Below are positions 35,359 to 45,154 of a stretch of DNA of 48,098 nucleotides, one piece after another. The notes under the pieces were generated by a model. It was not told where the DNA came from. It saw nothing but the letters and a program-made list of their open reading frames with translations, and did no database searches. The position numbers and the translations under genes were made by a program. The DNA comes from Shumkonia mesophila (GTDB lineage: Bacteria; Pseudomonadota; Alphaproteobacteria; Rhodospirillales; Shumkoniaceae), in assembly GCF_026163695.1 (NCBI RefSeq), contig NZ_JAOTID010000021.1, forward strand, positions 1-48,098, read 5' to 3'. Within the stretch, counting starts at the first letter, position 1, and every line of letters begins with the position of its first letter.

Positions 35359-35388
35359 GAGCCGCGCCTTCGGGCGCGGCTCTTTTTT
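35359..35388 (+). terminator. Intrinsic terminator of groESL
   Basis: A 10-bp stem GAGCCGCGCC/GGCGCGGCTC around a TTCG tetraloop is followed by six T. It lies 30 bases past the groEL stop and 16 bases before the end of the convergent gene. Confidence 0.95.
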
Positions 35389-35403
35389 ATGGCCGGAACC
35401 GCC

Positions 35404-35832
35404 TTACCGGACTTCCAGATCGGCCGGTTGCAGGCGGGCAAAGCGGGCGCGGGCGCCGCGCTCGATGCCGGCGGCGATCAGGCGGTCGACCTCGAGATGG
35501 TGGCGGGCCATTTCGAGGAAACGCAGTTCCTCCTGATGGACTTCGCCGTCCGCCGCCACCACGTCGCAGGCAAGCGCATAGGCGGTTTCCCGCAGTTTTT
35601 TCGGCAGCAACGCCATGATTCGCTCGAAAGCCCTGTCCAGGCCGTCCTCGTCCTGAAGAAGATCGATGCAAGCTGCCGCCGTCTGGCCGAGATCGTCGAT
35701 CTCGAAGCCGGCGAAGACCGGCAGGTTGGAAATCATGTGGCTGATTCGCCGCATTTCGGCATCGGTGATGTCGGTGTCGGCAGCCGATGCGAGAACCATG
35801 ATGTAAATCAAAGCCGTGTGGTGGCCGATCAT
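35404..35832 (-). CDS. TerB-like family protein
   Basis: This 142-residue, all-helical protein fits the TerB fold: HTALIYIMVLASAADTDITD with an acidic loop in the first helix pair, and AYALACDVVAADGEVHQEEL carrying a second acidic loop near residue 95. These two loops bind metal in TerB proteins, which are linked to tellurite and stress resistance and to membrane-associated signalling. It stands alone and convergent with groEL, with no other ter gene near. The precise role is not visible from context. Confidence 0.85.
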   Translation of the reverse strand: MIGHHTALIYIMVLASAADTDITDAEMRRISHMISNLPVFAGFEIDDLGQTAAACIDLLQDEDGLDRAFERIMALLPKKLRETAYALACDVVAADGEVHQEELRFLEMARHHLEVDRLIAAGIERGARARFARLQPADLEVR

Positions 35833-36257
35833 GAACCGATCCGTCCGGATGGACGCTCCCTGCCCGGTGTTCCGCGAATTCTACCCTCGCGGCGGCCCGC
35901 GTCGTCAAGATTTCGTGAGCCGGAGATCGGCCCGCCATTGCCACCCATAAGTGGTATGTCGGCGATGGAAATGCGATTTCATTGAAAAATATCGGACAAC
36001 CCCATATTTTCGTTGCCACGGCCCTCCCGGGTCCGGACGGAGGGGCAAATAGGATCTCGGCAGCAGGGCACGGGTGCATGCGTACGGCGCACTCGAGGGG
36101 AGATCTGCACAATTGGGGTGTGCGATCCGCTGTTGGCAAACGGCGAATCGCCATGTATGGGATATCGGGGCGTCCGACTCGTTGAGACATCGGCGGCAAG
36201 CTTCGGCTCGCGGCGTCGGCGTTTTTCCGATCCGGACATAGGGGTACGGCCGGTGGC
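35833..36257. other. Intergenic stretch upstream of the GGDEF-EAL gene
   Basis: These 425 bases between divergent genes hold no reading frame I would accept. The part around 35960-36020 is rich in A and T and is the likeliest place for the promoters of the two flanking genes. No repeat or hairpin stands out. Confidence 0.5.
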
Positions 36258-38015
36258 ATGACCACAGCGTCAAACATCCATACGGCGAATCATCCCGAAC
36301 TCTCGCGCGCTATCATCGAGGGTTCGCTCGACGCCATCCTCACCTTCGGCGAGGATGGGAACATTGCCACGTTCAATCCAGCGGCCGAACGGATGTTCGG
36401 TTATCCGGCCGCGGAGATTGTCGGACAGCCCATCGAGACGCTGCTGCAGGGTGAACGGCGAACGGGCGTGCGCGATCACGCCAAGATGGATTCCCTGTGG
36501 GACAAGCTGGCCGCCGACGGCAAGAACCACGAGTGCATGGGCCGCACCCGCGAGGAAGAGGCCCTTCACCTGGAAATCAGCGTCAGCCGGACGACGGTGG
36601 CCGACGTCGCCGTCTTCATCCTGATGGCGCGCGACGTTTCGCTGCGCAAGCGCGAGGACGCCCACACCCGCTTCCTGGCCCATTTCGACAGCCTGACCGG
36701 CCTTCCCAACCGCACGCTGTTCGAGGAACGGGCCAGCCAGGCCATCACCCAGGCGCGCCGCACCGGCGTGGTGCTGGCCTTGATGATGCTCGACCTCGAC
36801 CGCTTCAAGGAGGTCAACGACTCGCTCGGCCATCAGGTCGGCGATCGCCTGCTGGTGGCGGCGGCCAAGCGGATTCGGGAAAGCGTGCGCGAAACCGACA
36901 CGGTGACCCGGCTGGGCGGCGACGAGTTCGCCGTTCTCGTCACCAATCTCGCCGACCCCACCGGCGCCGCCACTGTCGGGGAAACCATCGTGTCGGCGCT
37001 GAACAGCCCCTTCGACCTGGACGGCGAACGCGTCATCACCAGCGCCAGCCTGGGCATCACCACCTTCCCGGCCGACGGCGCCGGGGTCGACGTCCTGCTG
37101 CGCAACGCCGACCGCGCGCTCTACCGGGCCAAGGCCAAGGGCCGCAACACCTATCAGTTCTACGTGCCGGAAATGGACGCCATGATCCAATCCCGCAAAG
37201 CCCTGGAAAGGGATTTGCGCCGCGCACTGGACGTCGGCGAACTGTGCCTCGAATACCAGCCCGCCGTCGACGCCGTCACCGGCGAGATCACCAGCGTCGA
37301 AGTCCTGGTCCGCTGGAACAATCCCGAACGCGGCCGCCTGCCGGCCCGCGAGTTCATCCCGGCGGTCGAGCGGACCGACCTGATCCTGCGTCTCGGCCGC
37401 TGGGTCATGCGCGAGGCCTGCGCGCAGGTCAAGGCCTGGCGGGACGTCGGCCTGCCGACGCCTCGGCTGTCGATCAACCTGTCGCCGGCCGAGCTGCACC
37501 ACCGCGACCTGGTGGCCGAGATCGTCAAGATTCTGGACGAGATCGGCCTGGCCGCGTCGCTGCTGCAACTGGAGTTCTCGGAAGAGGCCTTCCTGCTGGC
37601 GGTCCAGAAAAACCCCCAGAGCCTGGCCCGGCTGCGCGAGATGGGGGTCGGCATTTCGCTCGACAATTTCGGCAGCGGCGTCTCTTCCATCGAGGCGCTC
37701 AAGCGCCACCCGGTGAGCCGGCTCAAGGTCGATCGCTCGTTCCTCGACCGCCTGGACGAGGCCGACGAGGGCGAAACCCTGCTCGGCCCGCTGGTCGAAC
37801 TGGCGCGCGGCCTGGGCGCCCAGGTGACCGTCGAATCGGTCGAAACCCGCGACCAGATGAAGGAGGCCCAACGGCGCGGCGCCACCGAGCTTCAGGGCTA
37901 TTTCCTGTGCCGGCCGGTCGACCCGGAGGTCCTCTCCGGCCTGCTCAGGGCCGGCAACCTCTATCTCGACGACGCCGTCACCGGCTTCGTCGGCTGCAAC
38001 ACCCCCGGCACCTGA
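36258..38015 (+). CDS. PAS-GGDEF-EAL protein, c-di-GMP signalling
   Basis: The 585-residue soluble protein has an N-terminal PAS domain (about residues 12-130, ERMFGYPAAEIVGQP), a GGDEF domain (about 135-300) with an intact GGDEF motif at 220-224 after DLDRFKEVNDSLGH, and a C-terminal EAL domain (about 320-570). The GGDEF part should make c-di-GMP. The EAL part has EVL at 348-350 and DN at 469-470 instead of DD in ISLDNFGSGVSS, while KVDRSF and the later VESVET remain. Loss of one metal-site Asp suggests weak or absent hydrolysis. It has no membrane segment. The PAS ligand is unknown. Confidence 0.95.
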   Translation: MTTASNIHTANHPELSRAIIEGSLDAILTFGEDGNIATFNPAAERMFGYPAAEIVGQPIETLLQGERRTGVRDHAKMDSLWDKLAADGKNHECMGRTREEEALHLEISVSRTTVADVAVFILMARDVSLRKREDAHTRFLAHFDSLTGLPNRTLFEERASQAITQARRTGVVLALMMLDLDRFKEVNDSLGHQVGDRLLVAAAKRIRESVRETDTVTRLGGDEFAVLVTNLADPTGAATVGETIVSALNSPFDLDGERVITSASLGITTFPADGAGVDVLLRNADRALYRAKAKGRNTYQFYVPEMDAMIQSRKALERDLRRALDVGELCLEYQPAVDAVTGEITSVEVLVRWNNPERGRLPAREFIPAVERTDLILRLGRWVMREACAQVKAWRDVGLPTPRLSINLSPAELHHRDLVAEIVKILDEIGLAASLLQLEFSEEAFLLAVQKNPQSLARLREMGVGISLDNFGSGVSSIEALKRHPVSRLKVDRSFLDRLDEADEGETLLGPLVELARGLGAQVTVESVETRDQMKEAQRRGATELQGYFLCRPVDPEVLSGLLRAGNLYLDDAVTGFVGCNTPGT

Positions 38016-38037
38016 ATTTCGAATTTCGGCGACAGGG

Positions 38038-38133
38038 GTATTTTGGGGACACCATACTTAATTCGCGAAAAGACGTTGCACCTTGAGCGCAACGAGCGGT
38101 GAAATCGAATTAAGTATGGTGTCCCCGAAATAC
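38038..38133. repeat. GGGGACACC hairpin element, copy D (hybrid)
   Basis: Arms 38038-38065 and 38106-38133 form a 28-bp inverted repeat with one mismatch: the left arm has TTTTGGGG, the right arm CCCCGAAA. The left arm thus matches copy E and the right arm copy A. It lies between the ends of two convergent genes. Confidence 0.85.
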
Positions 38134-38138
38134 GGCGC

Positions 38139-40904
38139 TTAGGCGCCGGCGGCGCCTTCTTCCGATCCCAGGAACGTGCGCGTCAGCGCGATGGCCTCGG
38201 CGAGGCCCAGGCGCTGGAGGACGACGCCGGCCGGAAAGGCGGAGGCGAAGCGCGATGGCATGGCCCGATCCAGCAGCACGAAGACGCCGCGGTCGGTGGC
38301 CCGCCTTATCAGCCGCCCATAGGCTTGCTTGAGGCGCAGGCGGGCCAGCATACCGTCGTAGTCGGCGCCGCCGAAGGCCTCCTTGCGGGCGCGGTGCAGA
38401 AGGGTCGGCCGCGGCCACGGCATGCGGTCGAAGACGATCAGCCGGAGCGAGCGCCCCGGCACGTCGACGCCGTCGCGAACCGCGTCCGTGCCCAAGAGGC
38501 AGCTGTTCTCCTCGGCGCGGAAGATGTCGATCAGGGTGCCGGTATCCATGGCGTCGACGTGCTGGGCGAGCAGGCCGAGCCCGGCGGCGTCCAGCGCCGG
38601 GCCGATCCGGCGATGCACCTCGCGCAGCCGGCTGATGGCGGTGAACAGGCCAAGCCCGCCGCCCCCCGCCGCCAGGAACAGTTCGCGATAGGCCGCCGCC
38701 ACCTGCTCGGCGCTGTTGCGCTCGACGTCGGTGACGACCAGCACGCGGGTCTGGGCCGGATAGTCGAAGGGCGACTCGATGGCGGCGCGGTGCTCGCGGG
38801 CGGCCACGTGGCGGATGCCGACCCGAAGATCGGCCGCCGCCCAGTCGAGCGCGGCATCGCCGCTGCCGTCCCGGAGCGACGCCGAGGTGACGAGCAGGCC
38901 ATGGGCCGGTTCGGCGACGGCGGCGGCAAACGGGCGCATGGGGTCGATCCAGTGACGGTGCATGCCGACGTCGATCTCGCGGCCGCCCTCGCGGTCGAGG
39001 GCCAGCCAGTCGACGAAATCGGGGGGCGTCTCGCCGCTCAGCGCCGCCAGCATGTCGCGCCAGCCGTCGAGGGCCATGACGCCGCGGCGCTCCAGGCTGC
39101 GGCAGACCGACTCGATGCGCGATCGCGAGGCCGTTTCCAGGGTATCGGATTCGTCGTCGAGCAGGCCGGCCAGGGCGGCGATCAAGGCTGCCGTCGGGCC
39201 GCGTATGGCGGCCAGCGCGGCATCCAGCGCCCGGGCGGCCTCGATGAGGCCGGGAACCGGCGGCCGGGGATGGGCCTCCAGGCCGTAGGGCGAGCGGCTG
39301 TCGGGATCGCGCGCCAGCACCTGCTGGCGGACGCGGGCCAGGAAGGCCTCGGTCGGCCCCACCGGGTTGCCCCCCGCCATGCGTTCCCGCCAGCCCGGGG
39401 CCGGCAGGGCGCGTGCGGCGTTGAGCAGGGCGTCCAGCGCCTCGGCCGCCTTGTCGGCGCCGTCGGTCAGCAGGTCCTCGACGCGGGCCCTGAGGCCGCG
39501 GCTGCGCGAGCGGCCGCGCGCCTCGGCGCCCAGCAGCCAGCGCCGAAGTTCGGCGGTCTCGAAACCCGACAGGTGGGCCGAGAAGGCGGCGTCCGCGGCG
39601 TCGAACAGGTGGTGGCCCTCGTCGAACACGTAGCGCACCGGCATCGCCGTTTCCTCGCCGCCGCCCAGCGCCGCCTGGATCATCACCAGGGCGTGGTTGG
39701 CGACCACGATTTCGGCCCGCCGGGCGCGGCGGATCGAGCGCTCGACGAAGCACTTGCGGTAGTGCGGGCAGGCCGAATAGATGCATTCGCCCCGCGTGTC
39801 GGTCAGATCGAGCGTCAGGTTGCGCCCGACCAGGCCGGCCAGCCAGGCCGGGAAATCGCCGCCCACCATGTCGCCGTCGCGGGAAGCCAGCGCCCAGCGC
39901 GCCATCAGGCCCAGCGGCACCGCCCCCGGGGCGCCGTGGACCGGCAGCCGGGCCACCGCCTCGTCCATGTTCAAGAGGCAGAAATAGTTCTCGCGGCCCT
40001 TGCGGATGACCACCTTCTCGGCCTTGCGGTCGGGATCGGGATAGACGCGATCCAGTTCGGCGTCGAGCTGGCGCTGCAGGTTGCGCGTGAAGGTGCTGAT
40101 CCACACGCCGGAGCCGTTCTTCTCGGCCCACACACTGGCCGGGGCCAGGTAGCCCAAGGTCTTGCCGACGCCGGTGCCGGCCTCGGCGATGACGAAGTGC
40201 GGCTCGCCGGCGACATCGCGCGGCTGGAAGGCCGCCGACACCTGCGAGGCGTATTCGGCCTGCTGCGGACGCTCCTCGGCCGCCTCGCCCAGCAGCCGGA
40301 CCAGGCGGGCCCGCGCCTCGATGGGCTCGACCGGCCAGTCGCCGGTGGGCGGTTCGAGCGGCCGCTCGGTCCATTCCTTGAGGCGCAGCCAGACGCGCAG
40401 GCCGTTGGCCAGCCCGCGCGAATGCGGCGTCTCGCCGGCCCCCAGGGCGGCCAGCACGGCGCCGCCCCACGGCCAGCCGCCGCTGGCCATCGCCCAGGCG
40501 ATGGGCGCCGCCGTCGGATCGGCGCCGGCCAGTTCGGCCAGCAAGGCCCGCGTCGCCGCCAGCAGCGTCGCCGCCGCCTGCTCCAGCGTCGAGGGCAGCG
40601 GCAGGTCGAGGGCCTCGGCGAGGCCGCGCGGCGTCGGCAGGCAGAAGCGGGCCGGCCGCACGAAGGCGAACAACTCCAGCAGGTCCAGCGCCTCGAAGCG
40701 GGCGGTGCCCAGCCGCTGGGCGGTTTCGGGGGCGTGGCAGACCAGGGGCGCCACACCCTCTCCCAAGCGGCGCGCTGCCTCGGGAAGCGCCAAGGTCTCC
40801 ACCTCGCCGTCGGGGGTTACCCAGGCGGCGGCGCGAAGCCCGGCGACGACGGCGGGGGCTTGCGGCACAAGCACGCGGGCGGAGGGGGGAACGCTGGGCT
40901 TCAT
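38139..40904 (-). CDS. DinG-like ATP-dependent helicase (XPD-type)
   Basis: The 921-residue protein is an SF2 helicase of the DinG/XPD group. Walker A is AEAGTGVGKTLGYLAPASVW, the DEAH box appears as YVFDEGHHLFDAAD, and motif VI is LRLKQAYGRLIRRATDRGVF. Four Cys in CIYSACPHYRKC and nearby upstream positions mark the iron-sulfur cluster region. The N-terminal 250 residues match the degenerate exonuclease-like part of longer DinG proteins. It should unwind DNA 5'-3', for example at R-loops or forked structures. It is the last of three genes on this strand, 60 bases after the M48 gene. Confidence 0.92.
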   Translation of the reverse strand: MKPSVPPSARVLVPQAPAVVAGLRAAAWVTPDGEVETLALPEAARRLGEGVAPLVCHAPETAQRLGTARFEALDLLELFAFVRPARFCLPTPRGLAEALDLPLPSTLEQAAATLLAATRALLAELAGADPTAAPIAWAMASGGWPWGGAVLAALGAGETPHSRGLANGLRVWLRLKEWTERPLEPPTGDWPVEPIEARARLVRLLGEAAEERPQQAEYASQVSAAFQPRDVAGEPHFVIAEAGTGVGKTLGYLAPASVWAEKNGSGVWISTFTRNLQRQLDAELDRVYPDPDRKAEKVVIRKGRENYFCLLNMDEAVARLPVHGAPGAVPLGLMARWALASRDGDMVGGDFPAWLAGLVGRNLTLDLTDTRGECIYSACPHYRKCFVERSIRRARRAEIVVANHALVMIQAALGGGEETAMPVRYVFDEGHHLFDAADAAFSAHLSGFETAELRRWLLGAEARGRSRSRGLRARVEDLLTDGADKAAEALDALLNAARALPAPGWRERMAGGNPVGPTEAFLARVRQQVLARDPDSRSPYGLEAHPRPPVPGLIEAARALDAALAAIRGPTAALIAALAGLLDDESDTLETASRSRIESVCRSLERRGVMALDGWRDMLAALSGETPPDFVDWLALDREGGREIDVGMHRHWIDPMRPFAAAVAEPAHGLLVTSASLRDGSGDAALDWAAADLRVGIRHVAAREHRAAIESPFDYPAQTRVLVVTDVERNSAEQVAAAYRELFLAAGGGGLGLFTAISRLREVHRRIGPALDAAGLGLLAQHVDAMDTGTLIDIFRAEENSCLLGTDAVRDGVDVPGRSLRLIVFDRMPWPRPTLLHRARKEAFGGADYDGMLARLRLKQAYGRLIRRATDRGVFVLLDRAMPSRFASAFPAGVVLQRLGLAEAIALTRTFLGSEEGAAGA

Positions 40905-40964
40905 GGTGCGGAGTATAGTGGGCGGCGCCCTCTCCGCCACCTGCGAAACCGCCCGGAGGGGTTC

Positions 40965-42053
40965 CTATTTCCCGCACATGCGGCGGACCGACCGCCACTG
41001 CTCGGGGTCGATCGGGCGGATCTCGGCCGGCGGGACATCGAAGGCCGCCGCCCGCTCGTCCGACGGGGGATGGGTGGAAAAGAAGGCGAGCAGGCGCTCC
41101 TGGTCCTTGTACTGGGCGCTCAACCGCTCGAAGAAACGGGCCAGAGCACGGGGGTCGAGGCCGTTGCGGCCGAGGATGTCGGCGCCGAGTTCGTCGGCCG
41201 CCCGTTCCATGTCCCGCGAATAGGCATTGCCCAGCAGCAGCGTGCCGACCCCGCCCAGCACCGTGCCCCCGGCGACATCGCCGAAGAAGAGGCCGAAGAA
41301 GGCGGAAACCGTGGCCCTTTCGATGGCCATGCGGGTGGGATGGCGCAGCATGACGTGGCCGATCTCGTGGGCCAGCACGCCGGCCAGCTCGTCGCCCGAC
41401 TCGGCGAACCCGAGCAGGCCGGAGAACACCACGATGTGACCGCCCGGCAGCGCCACGGCGTTGACGAGGGGCGAACGCACGACCCACACGCGCAGGGGAA
41501 CGATGTCGTCCGCCGGCGGCCGCACCCGGTCGACCAGCGCCGTCAGCCGGGCGTCGCCGTCGGAATCGCCGCAGACGGCCGTCCCCTCGCCGGTCCGGCG
41601 GCCGACGGCGTCGGCGATGCCGGGGACCAGACGGGCCCCGAAGCGGCGTTCGAGATCGCTGGGAATGGCCTCGGCGATGAAACCGGCCAGGGCCGGCAGC
41701 ACCAGCCAGAAGAACAGCCCGACGACGGCGACGGCGGCGCCGCCCCACAGCAGGACGGGCCGCCACACCGCGCGGCCGCCGCCCTCGCCCTTCGCCAGGT
41801 CGGGGCACGCCGCGCGGATCGCCGCCGCGGCCTCGGCATCGTCGACGCTGAGCCGCTCGTCGCTGCCCAGCCGGCGCAGGCGCAGGGTGGGCCGCACCGC
41901 CTCGGGCGGGTCGGCGTCGCGCACCTCGGCGGCCGGCCAGCGCATCGGACGGCCGCCCTCCACCTCGATGACGAGAAACGCCCCGTCGGCGACCACGAAG
42001 GCCGGCCGGCCCTCGGCCGATACGCCGTCGCGGTAGGTGGCGGCGAAACGCAT
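40965..42053 (-). CDS. M48 family metalloprotease, membrane-linked
   Basis: This 362-residue protein has an N-terminal non-enzymatic domain (about residues 1-115), one hydrophobic segment (VLLWGGAAVAVVGLFFWLVL), and an M48 peptidase domain. The zinc site is VLAHEIGHVMLRHPTR (HExxH) with the third ligand in DMERAADELGADILGRNG. Such proteins degrade or process misfolded or lipid-linked proteins in the periplasm. The gene begins 3 bases after the DUF898 gene, a pairing seen in other proteobacteria. A tail DQERLLAFFSTHPPSDERA with the conserved STHP motif completes the domain. Confidence 0.93.
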   Translation of the reverse strand: MRFAATYRDGVSAEGRPAFVVADGAFLVIEVEGGRPMRWPAAEVRDADPPEAVRPTLRLRRLGSDERLSVDDAEAAAAIRAACPDLAKGEGGGRAVWRPVLLWGGAAVAVVGLFFWLVLPALAGFIAEAIPSDLERRFGARLVPGIADAVGRRTGEGTAVCGDSDGDARLTALVDRVRPPADDIVPLRVWVVRSPLVNAVALPGGHIVVFSGLLGFAESGDELAGVLAHEIGHVMLRHPTRMAIERATVSAFFGLFFGDVAGGTVLGGVGTLLLGNAYSRDMERAADELGADILGRNGLDPRALARFFERLSAQYKDQERLLAFFSTHPPSDERAAAFDVPPAEIRPIDPEQWRSVRRMCGK

Positions 42054-42056
42054 GGC

Positions 42057-43316
42057 CTAGATGGCCCCGACGTCCAGCGCGTCGGCCAGCCCCTCGCCGA
42101 AGCGCGGTTCTCCGGCGGGCGCCTGAACGACACGGTCGAGGGCGCCGATGTCGTGGATGGAAAGGGTGGTCCAGACGTGGCGCACGGTTTGGAAGACGGC
42201 GATGGGGTAGGTAACGAGGGGAGAGAGCACCAGCATCAGGCCGGCGACGGCGATACCTGTCACCATGCCGACAACCGGCACCTCGGGGGAAGCCATTCCT
42301 GTCTTCATGAAAACGGCAAAAATGCCAATGAAAATAACACCAAAGATGATGGCGAAAAAAAGTGCCAGCACAATCGCCCAGGCCAACACGAAGGCCGGCA
42401 GAATCGAGCGGGCCCGCAACTGGCTTTCCAGACGGACGGTACCCACGGCCGTGCAGTCAATGAAATAGCGGGCCTCGAAGATCCGGTAAAATGCGAACGC
42501 CAGGATCGCCGAAAGTAAAGCGACGCCAATCGACACCACGCCGACGCCCTTTAGAAGTGGATCATCTTCGAAGAAACTCGTTGGTGGTGAAAGTCCGAAG
42601 GCGCCAAATTCCATCGCTACCCACGTAACGACAAGGATAAGACTCCAGGCGGCAAAAGGGGTTGCCCACACACCCAGCCAGCCCAGAACCAACGGCCGCG
42701 CCGGGCCGTTCAGGGCAAATGCCTGGTCGCCCAGGCGCATGCGGTCGACGCGGTATTTGGCGAGGTCGAGACGCATCCATGGCGTGATCAAGCCGAGGCT
42801 GAGGACCTGGCCTATCCGCCACAGGAAGGCGCGGCCGGCGTACTTGAGCGCGCCGTTTTCCATGCCGAAGCGGATGCCCCGCCAGCGGGTGCGGGTCAGC
42901 CGGTAGCGCCACATGCGGTAGGTGGCGAAATCGATGAGGAAAACGAGCACGAAGGCGTAAGTGAAGTTCAGGACGAGGCCAATCCACGCGGGACCGCCCT
43001 CGGCCATGACGCGCAGTACCGAGGAGGCCACCGACAGCGGCACCAGCACGGCGACGACGATGAGGAAACCGACCAGCAGCTCGCTCGCCTTGCCAGTGTA
43101 TTCCAGCGGCTCGCCGGCGATCACCACGTTGCCCCAGAAATAGCGGCGCAGGCGGGTCTTGGCCCAGAAGCGGTAGATGCCCAGCGTCAGCAGGGTGAGC
43201 CCCATGGTCTTCAAGACCAGCGCGAACAGGGCACCGCGCCGTCCCAGGAATTGCGGCACCACCGGGCCTGCCGGCGGCGGCGCCGCGGCGGTCGGCGCTT
43301 CCCGATGATCGTCCAT
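42057..43316 (-). CDS. DUF898 (YjgN-like) membrane protein
   Basis: The 419-residue protein has the DUF898 pattern: TMGLTLLTLGIYRFWAKTRL, RRYFWGNVVIAGEPLEYTGK and TYRMWRYRLTRTRWRGIRFG, which are the most conserved pieces, and about eight hydrophobic segments in all. No biochemical role is established for the family. It is followed closely by the M48 protease gene, so the two probably work together at the inner membrane. Its middle third uses more A and T in the third codon positions than its ends. ATG 43316 is chosen; GGGGGG lies 6-7 bases upstream. Confidence 0.9.
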   Translation of the reverse strand: MDDHREAPTAAAPPPAGPVVPQFLGRRGALFALVLKTMGLTLLTLGIYRFWAKTRLRRYFWGNVVIAGEPLEYTGKASELLVGFLIVVAVLVPLSVASSVLRVMAEGGPAWIGLVLNFTYAFVLVFLIDFATYRMWRYRLTRTRWRGIRFGMENGALKYAGRAFLWRIGQVLSLGLITPWMRLDLAKYRVDRMRLGDQAFALNGPARPLVLGWLGVWATPFAAWSLILVVTWVAMEFGAFGLSPPTSFFEDDPLLKGVGVVSIGVALLSAILAFAFYRIFEARYFIDCTAVGTVRLESQLRARSILPAFVLAWAIVLALFFAIIFGVIFIGIFAVFMKTGMASPEVPVVGMVTGIAVAGLMLVLSPLVTYPIAVFQTVRHVWTTLSIHDIGALDRVVQAPAGEPRFGEGLADALDVGAI

Positions 43317-43761
43317 CGCACATCCCCCCAAAGCCGGTCGAACGACGGCTTGCCACCACTTTTGCGGGCATCTTGGCACAACTGCCGGTATGGGAAAAGT
43401 CTCAGTCGCGGATGAGGCTCCCTGCATCAAAAGAGGAATAATTCTAAACAATCATGCAATATACCGTCGTTTATTAATAAAACTAAAAAGTGAAAAAACG
43501 GCAATCCCCTTGAACAGATGCAAACAACGGGATTACAGTTTTGCACCGCGTCGGTCTTAACGTCGTCTTCAACAAGAAACGGCATGTCCGATGACATTGG
43601 GGAATCTGAACGCGAAGCCTGAAACATCGGCCGTATTTCCAATGCGCTGGCGGAAAATCCGTCGGCGCCCGTGTTTTTGATCGCATGACAAGGGGTAGAC
43701 GCCCCGTGTCCGCTGGATACGGGGCATCGTCGTTAACAAGCGAGGTGGGAGGAAGCAAACC
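43317..43761. other. Intergenic stretch between divergent genes
   Basis: These 445 bases contain no gene I would accept. Bases about 43425-43500 are strikingly A+T rich for this genome and are a likely promoter area for the symporter gene. A short, imperfect pairing of CCGTCGTTT with AAAACGG lies at 43465-43503. Confidence 0.5.
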
Positions 43762-45003
43762 ATGTGGAAGAGTTGGTCGAGTATCAAACTGTGGAAGCGG
43801 ATCGCCGCGGGACTGGTCCTCGGCATCATCGTCGGCATCCTGCTGAGCGGAGCGCCCAACGTCGTCGAAACCTGGATCAGGCCGTTCGGCACGCTGTTCC
43901 TCAACTTCATCAAGATGCTCATCGTGCCTTTGGTGTTCCTGTCGCTGGTCGTCGGCGTGACCTCGCTCAAGGACCCGGCCCGGATGGGACGGATCGGCAT
44001 CAAGACGATCGCCTGGTACCTGGTGACCACGGCCGTCGCCGTCGTCATCGGCCTCGTCTTCGGCCTGGTGTTCCAGCCGGGCGCCGGCGTCGAGAAGGTC
44101 GCCGCCGCCGCGACCAAGGCCGCCGCCCTGCCGTCGGTGGTCGACACCTTCCTCAACCTGATCCCGGCCAATCCGGTGGGCGCGCTGGCCAGCGGGAACA
44201 TCCTGCAGATCATCGTCTTCGCCATCGTCGTCGGCATCGCCATCAACTTCGTCGGCCAGAAGGCCGAGCCGCTGGAGCGCGTCATCGCGGCCGGCGCCGA
44301 GGTCATGTACAAGATGACCGCCGGCGTCATGGAACTGGCCCCGCTCGGCGTCTTCGCCCTGATGGCCTGGGTGGCCGCCAAATACGGCCTCAGCATCCTG
44401 CTGCCGTTGGCCAAGATCATCTTCTGCGTCTATGTGGCCTGCATCCTGCACGCCGTGATCACCTATGGCTTCATTCTCAAGATGCATGGGCTCAGCCCCA
44501 TGCAGTTCTTCAGGGGCATCGTCGACGCCCAGATGGTGGCCTTCACCACCACCAGCAGCGCCGGCACGCTGCCGGTGACCATGCGCTGCACGCAGGACAA
44601 CCTGGGCGTTTCCGTCGGCGTCTCCAGCTTCGTGCTGCCGCTGGGCGCCACCATCAACATGGACGGCACGGCCATCTATGAGGCCATCGCCGCCCTGTTC
44701 GTCGCCCAGGTCTTCGGCGTCACCCTGGGGGGCGGCGACTACCTCATGATCGTCATCGTCGCCACGCTGGCCTCGATCGGCGCCGCCGGCGTTCCCGGCG
44801 CCGGGCTGATCATGCTGACCATGGTGCTGACCACCATCGGCCTGCCGCTCGAGGGACTGGCCATCGTCGCCGGCATCGACCGCGTTCTCGACATGGCGCG
44901 CACCACCATCAACGTCACCGGCGATGCGTTCGTTTCCTGCCTCGTCGCCAAGAGCGAGCGCGAACTGAACCAAACGGTCTACGACGCCGCACCGGTCGCC
45001 TGA
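43762..45003 (+). CDS. Dicarboxylate/amino acid:cation symporter (DAACS family)
   Basis: The 413-residue protein takes up C4-dicarboxylates or acidic amino acids with sodium or protons. It starts with a helix [19 protein letters not shown] and [20 protein letters not shown], the first conserved membrane block. The Ser-rich loop at [17 protein letters not shown] is the hairpin HP1 and [20 protein letters not shown] is TM7 with the NMDGT motif; [14 protein letters not shown] is HP2. All transport motifs are present. A Glu/Asp versus dicarboxylate choice cannot be read with confidence. It is a single-gene unit ending at a good terminator. Confidence 0.95.
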   Translation: MWKSWSSIKLWKRIAAGLVLGIIVGILLSGAPNVVETWIRPFGTLFLNFIKMLIVPLVFLSLVVGVTSLKDPARMGRIGIKTIAWYLVTTAVAVVIGLVFGLVFQPGAGVEKVAAAATKAAALPSVVDTFLNLIPANPVGALASGNILQIIVFAIVVGIAINFVGQKAEPLERVIAAGAEVMYKMTAGVMELAPLGVFALMAWVAAKYGLSILLPLAKIIFCVYVACILHAVITYGFILKMHGLSPMQFFRGIVDAQMVAFTTTSSAGTLPVTMRCTQDNLGVSVGVSSFVLPLGATINMDGTAIYEAIAALFVAQVFGVTLGGGDYLMIVIVATLASIGAAGVPGAGLIMLTMVLTTIGLPLEGLAIVAGIDRVLDMARTTINVTGDAFVSCLVAKSERELNQTVYDAAPVA

Positions 45004-45034
45004 ACCGGCGCCGAAACTTCGGCCTGCACATCTC

Positions 45035-45072
45035 GGGGCTGCCGGCGCCATGCCGGCGGCCCCTTCCTTTTC
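45035..45072 (+). terminator. Intrinsic terminator after the symporter gene
   Basis: A 12-bp stem with one mismatch (GGGGCTGCCGGC at 45035, GCCGGCGGCCCC at 45052) and a 5-base loop is followed by TTCCTTTTC. It lies about 30 bases past the symporter stop. Confidence 0.8.
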
Positions 45073-45154
45073 AAAGGTCCGTGACCCTCCTTCCCGCCCG
45101 TTGCATGGCGCGGCGCCGTTCTTACATAGAAGGCGTCCAAACCGAGGGAATCCC

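Noticed and set aside
35833..36257. Short open frames on both strands between terB-like and GGDEF-EAL genes
   Set aside because: No ribosome sites, no codon bias and no family features.
38325..42518. A 1397-codon open frame on the + strand
   Set aside because: It runs opposite the DinG-like, M48 and DUF898 genes, has no recognisable domain and no ribosome site.
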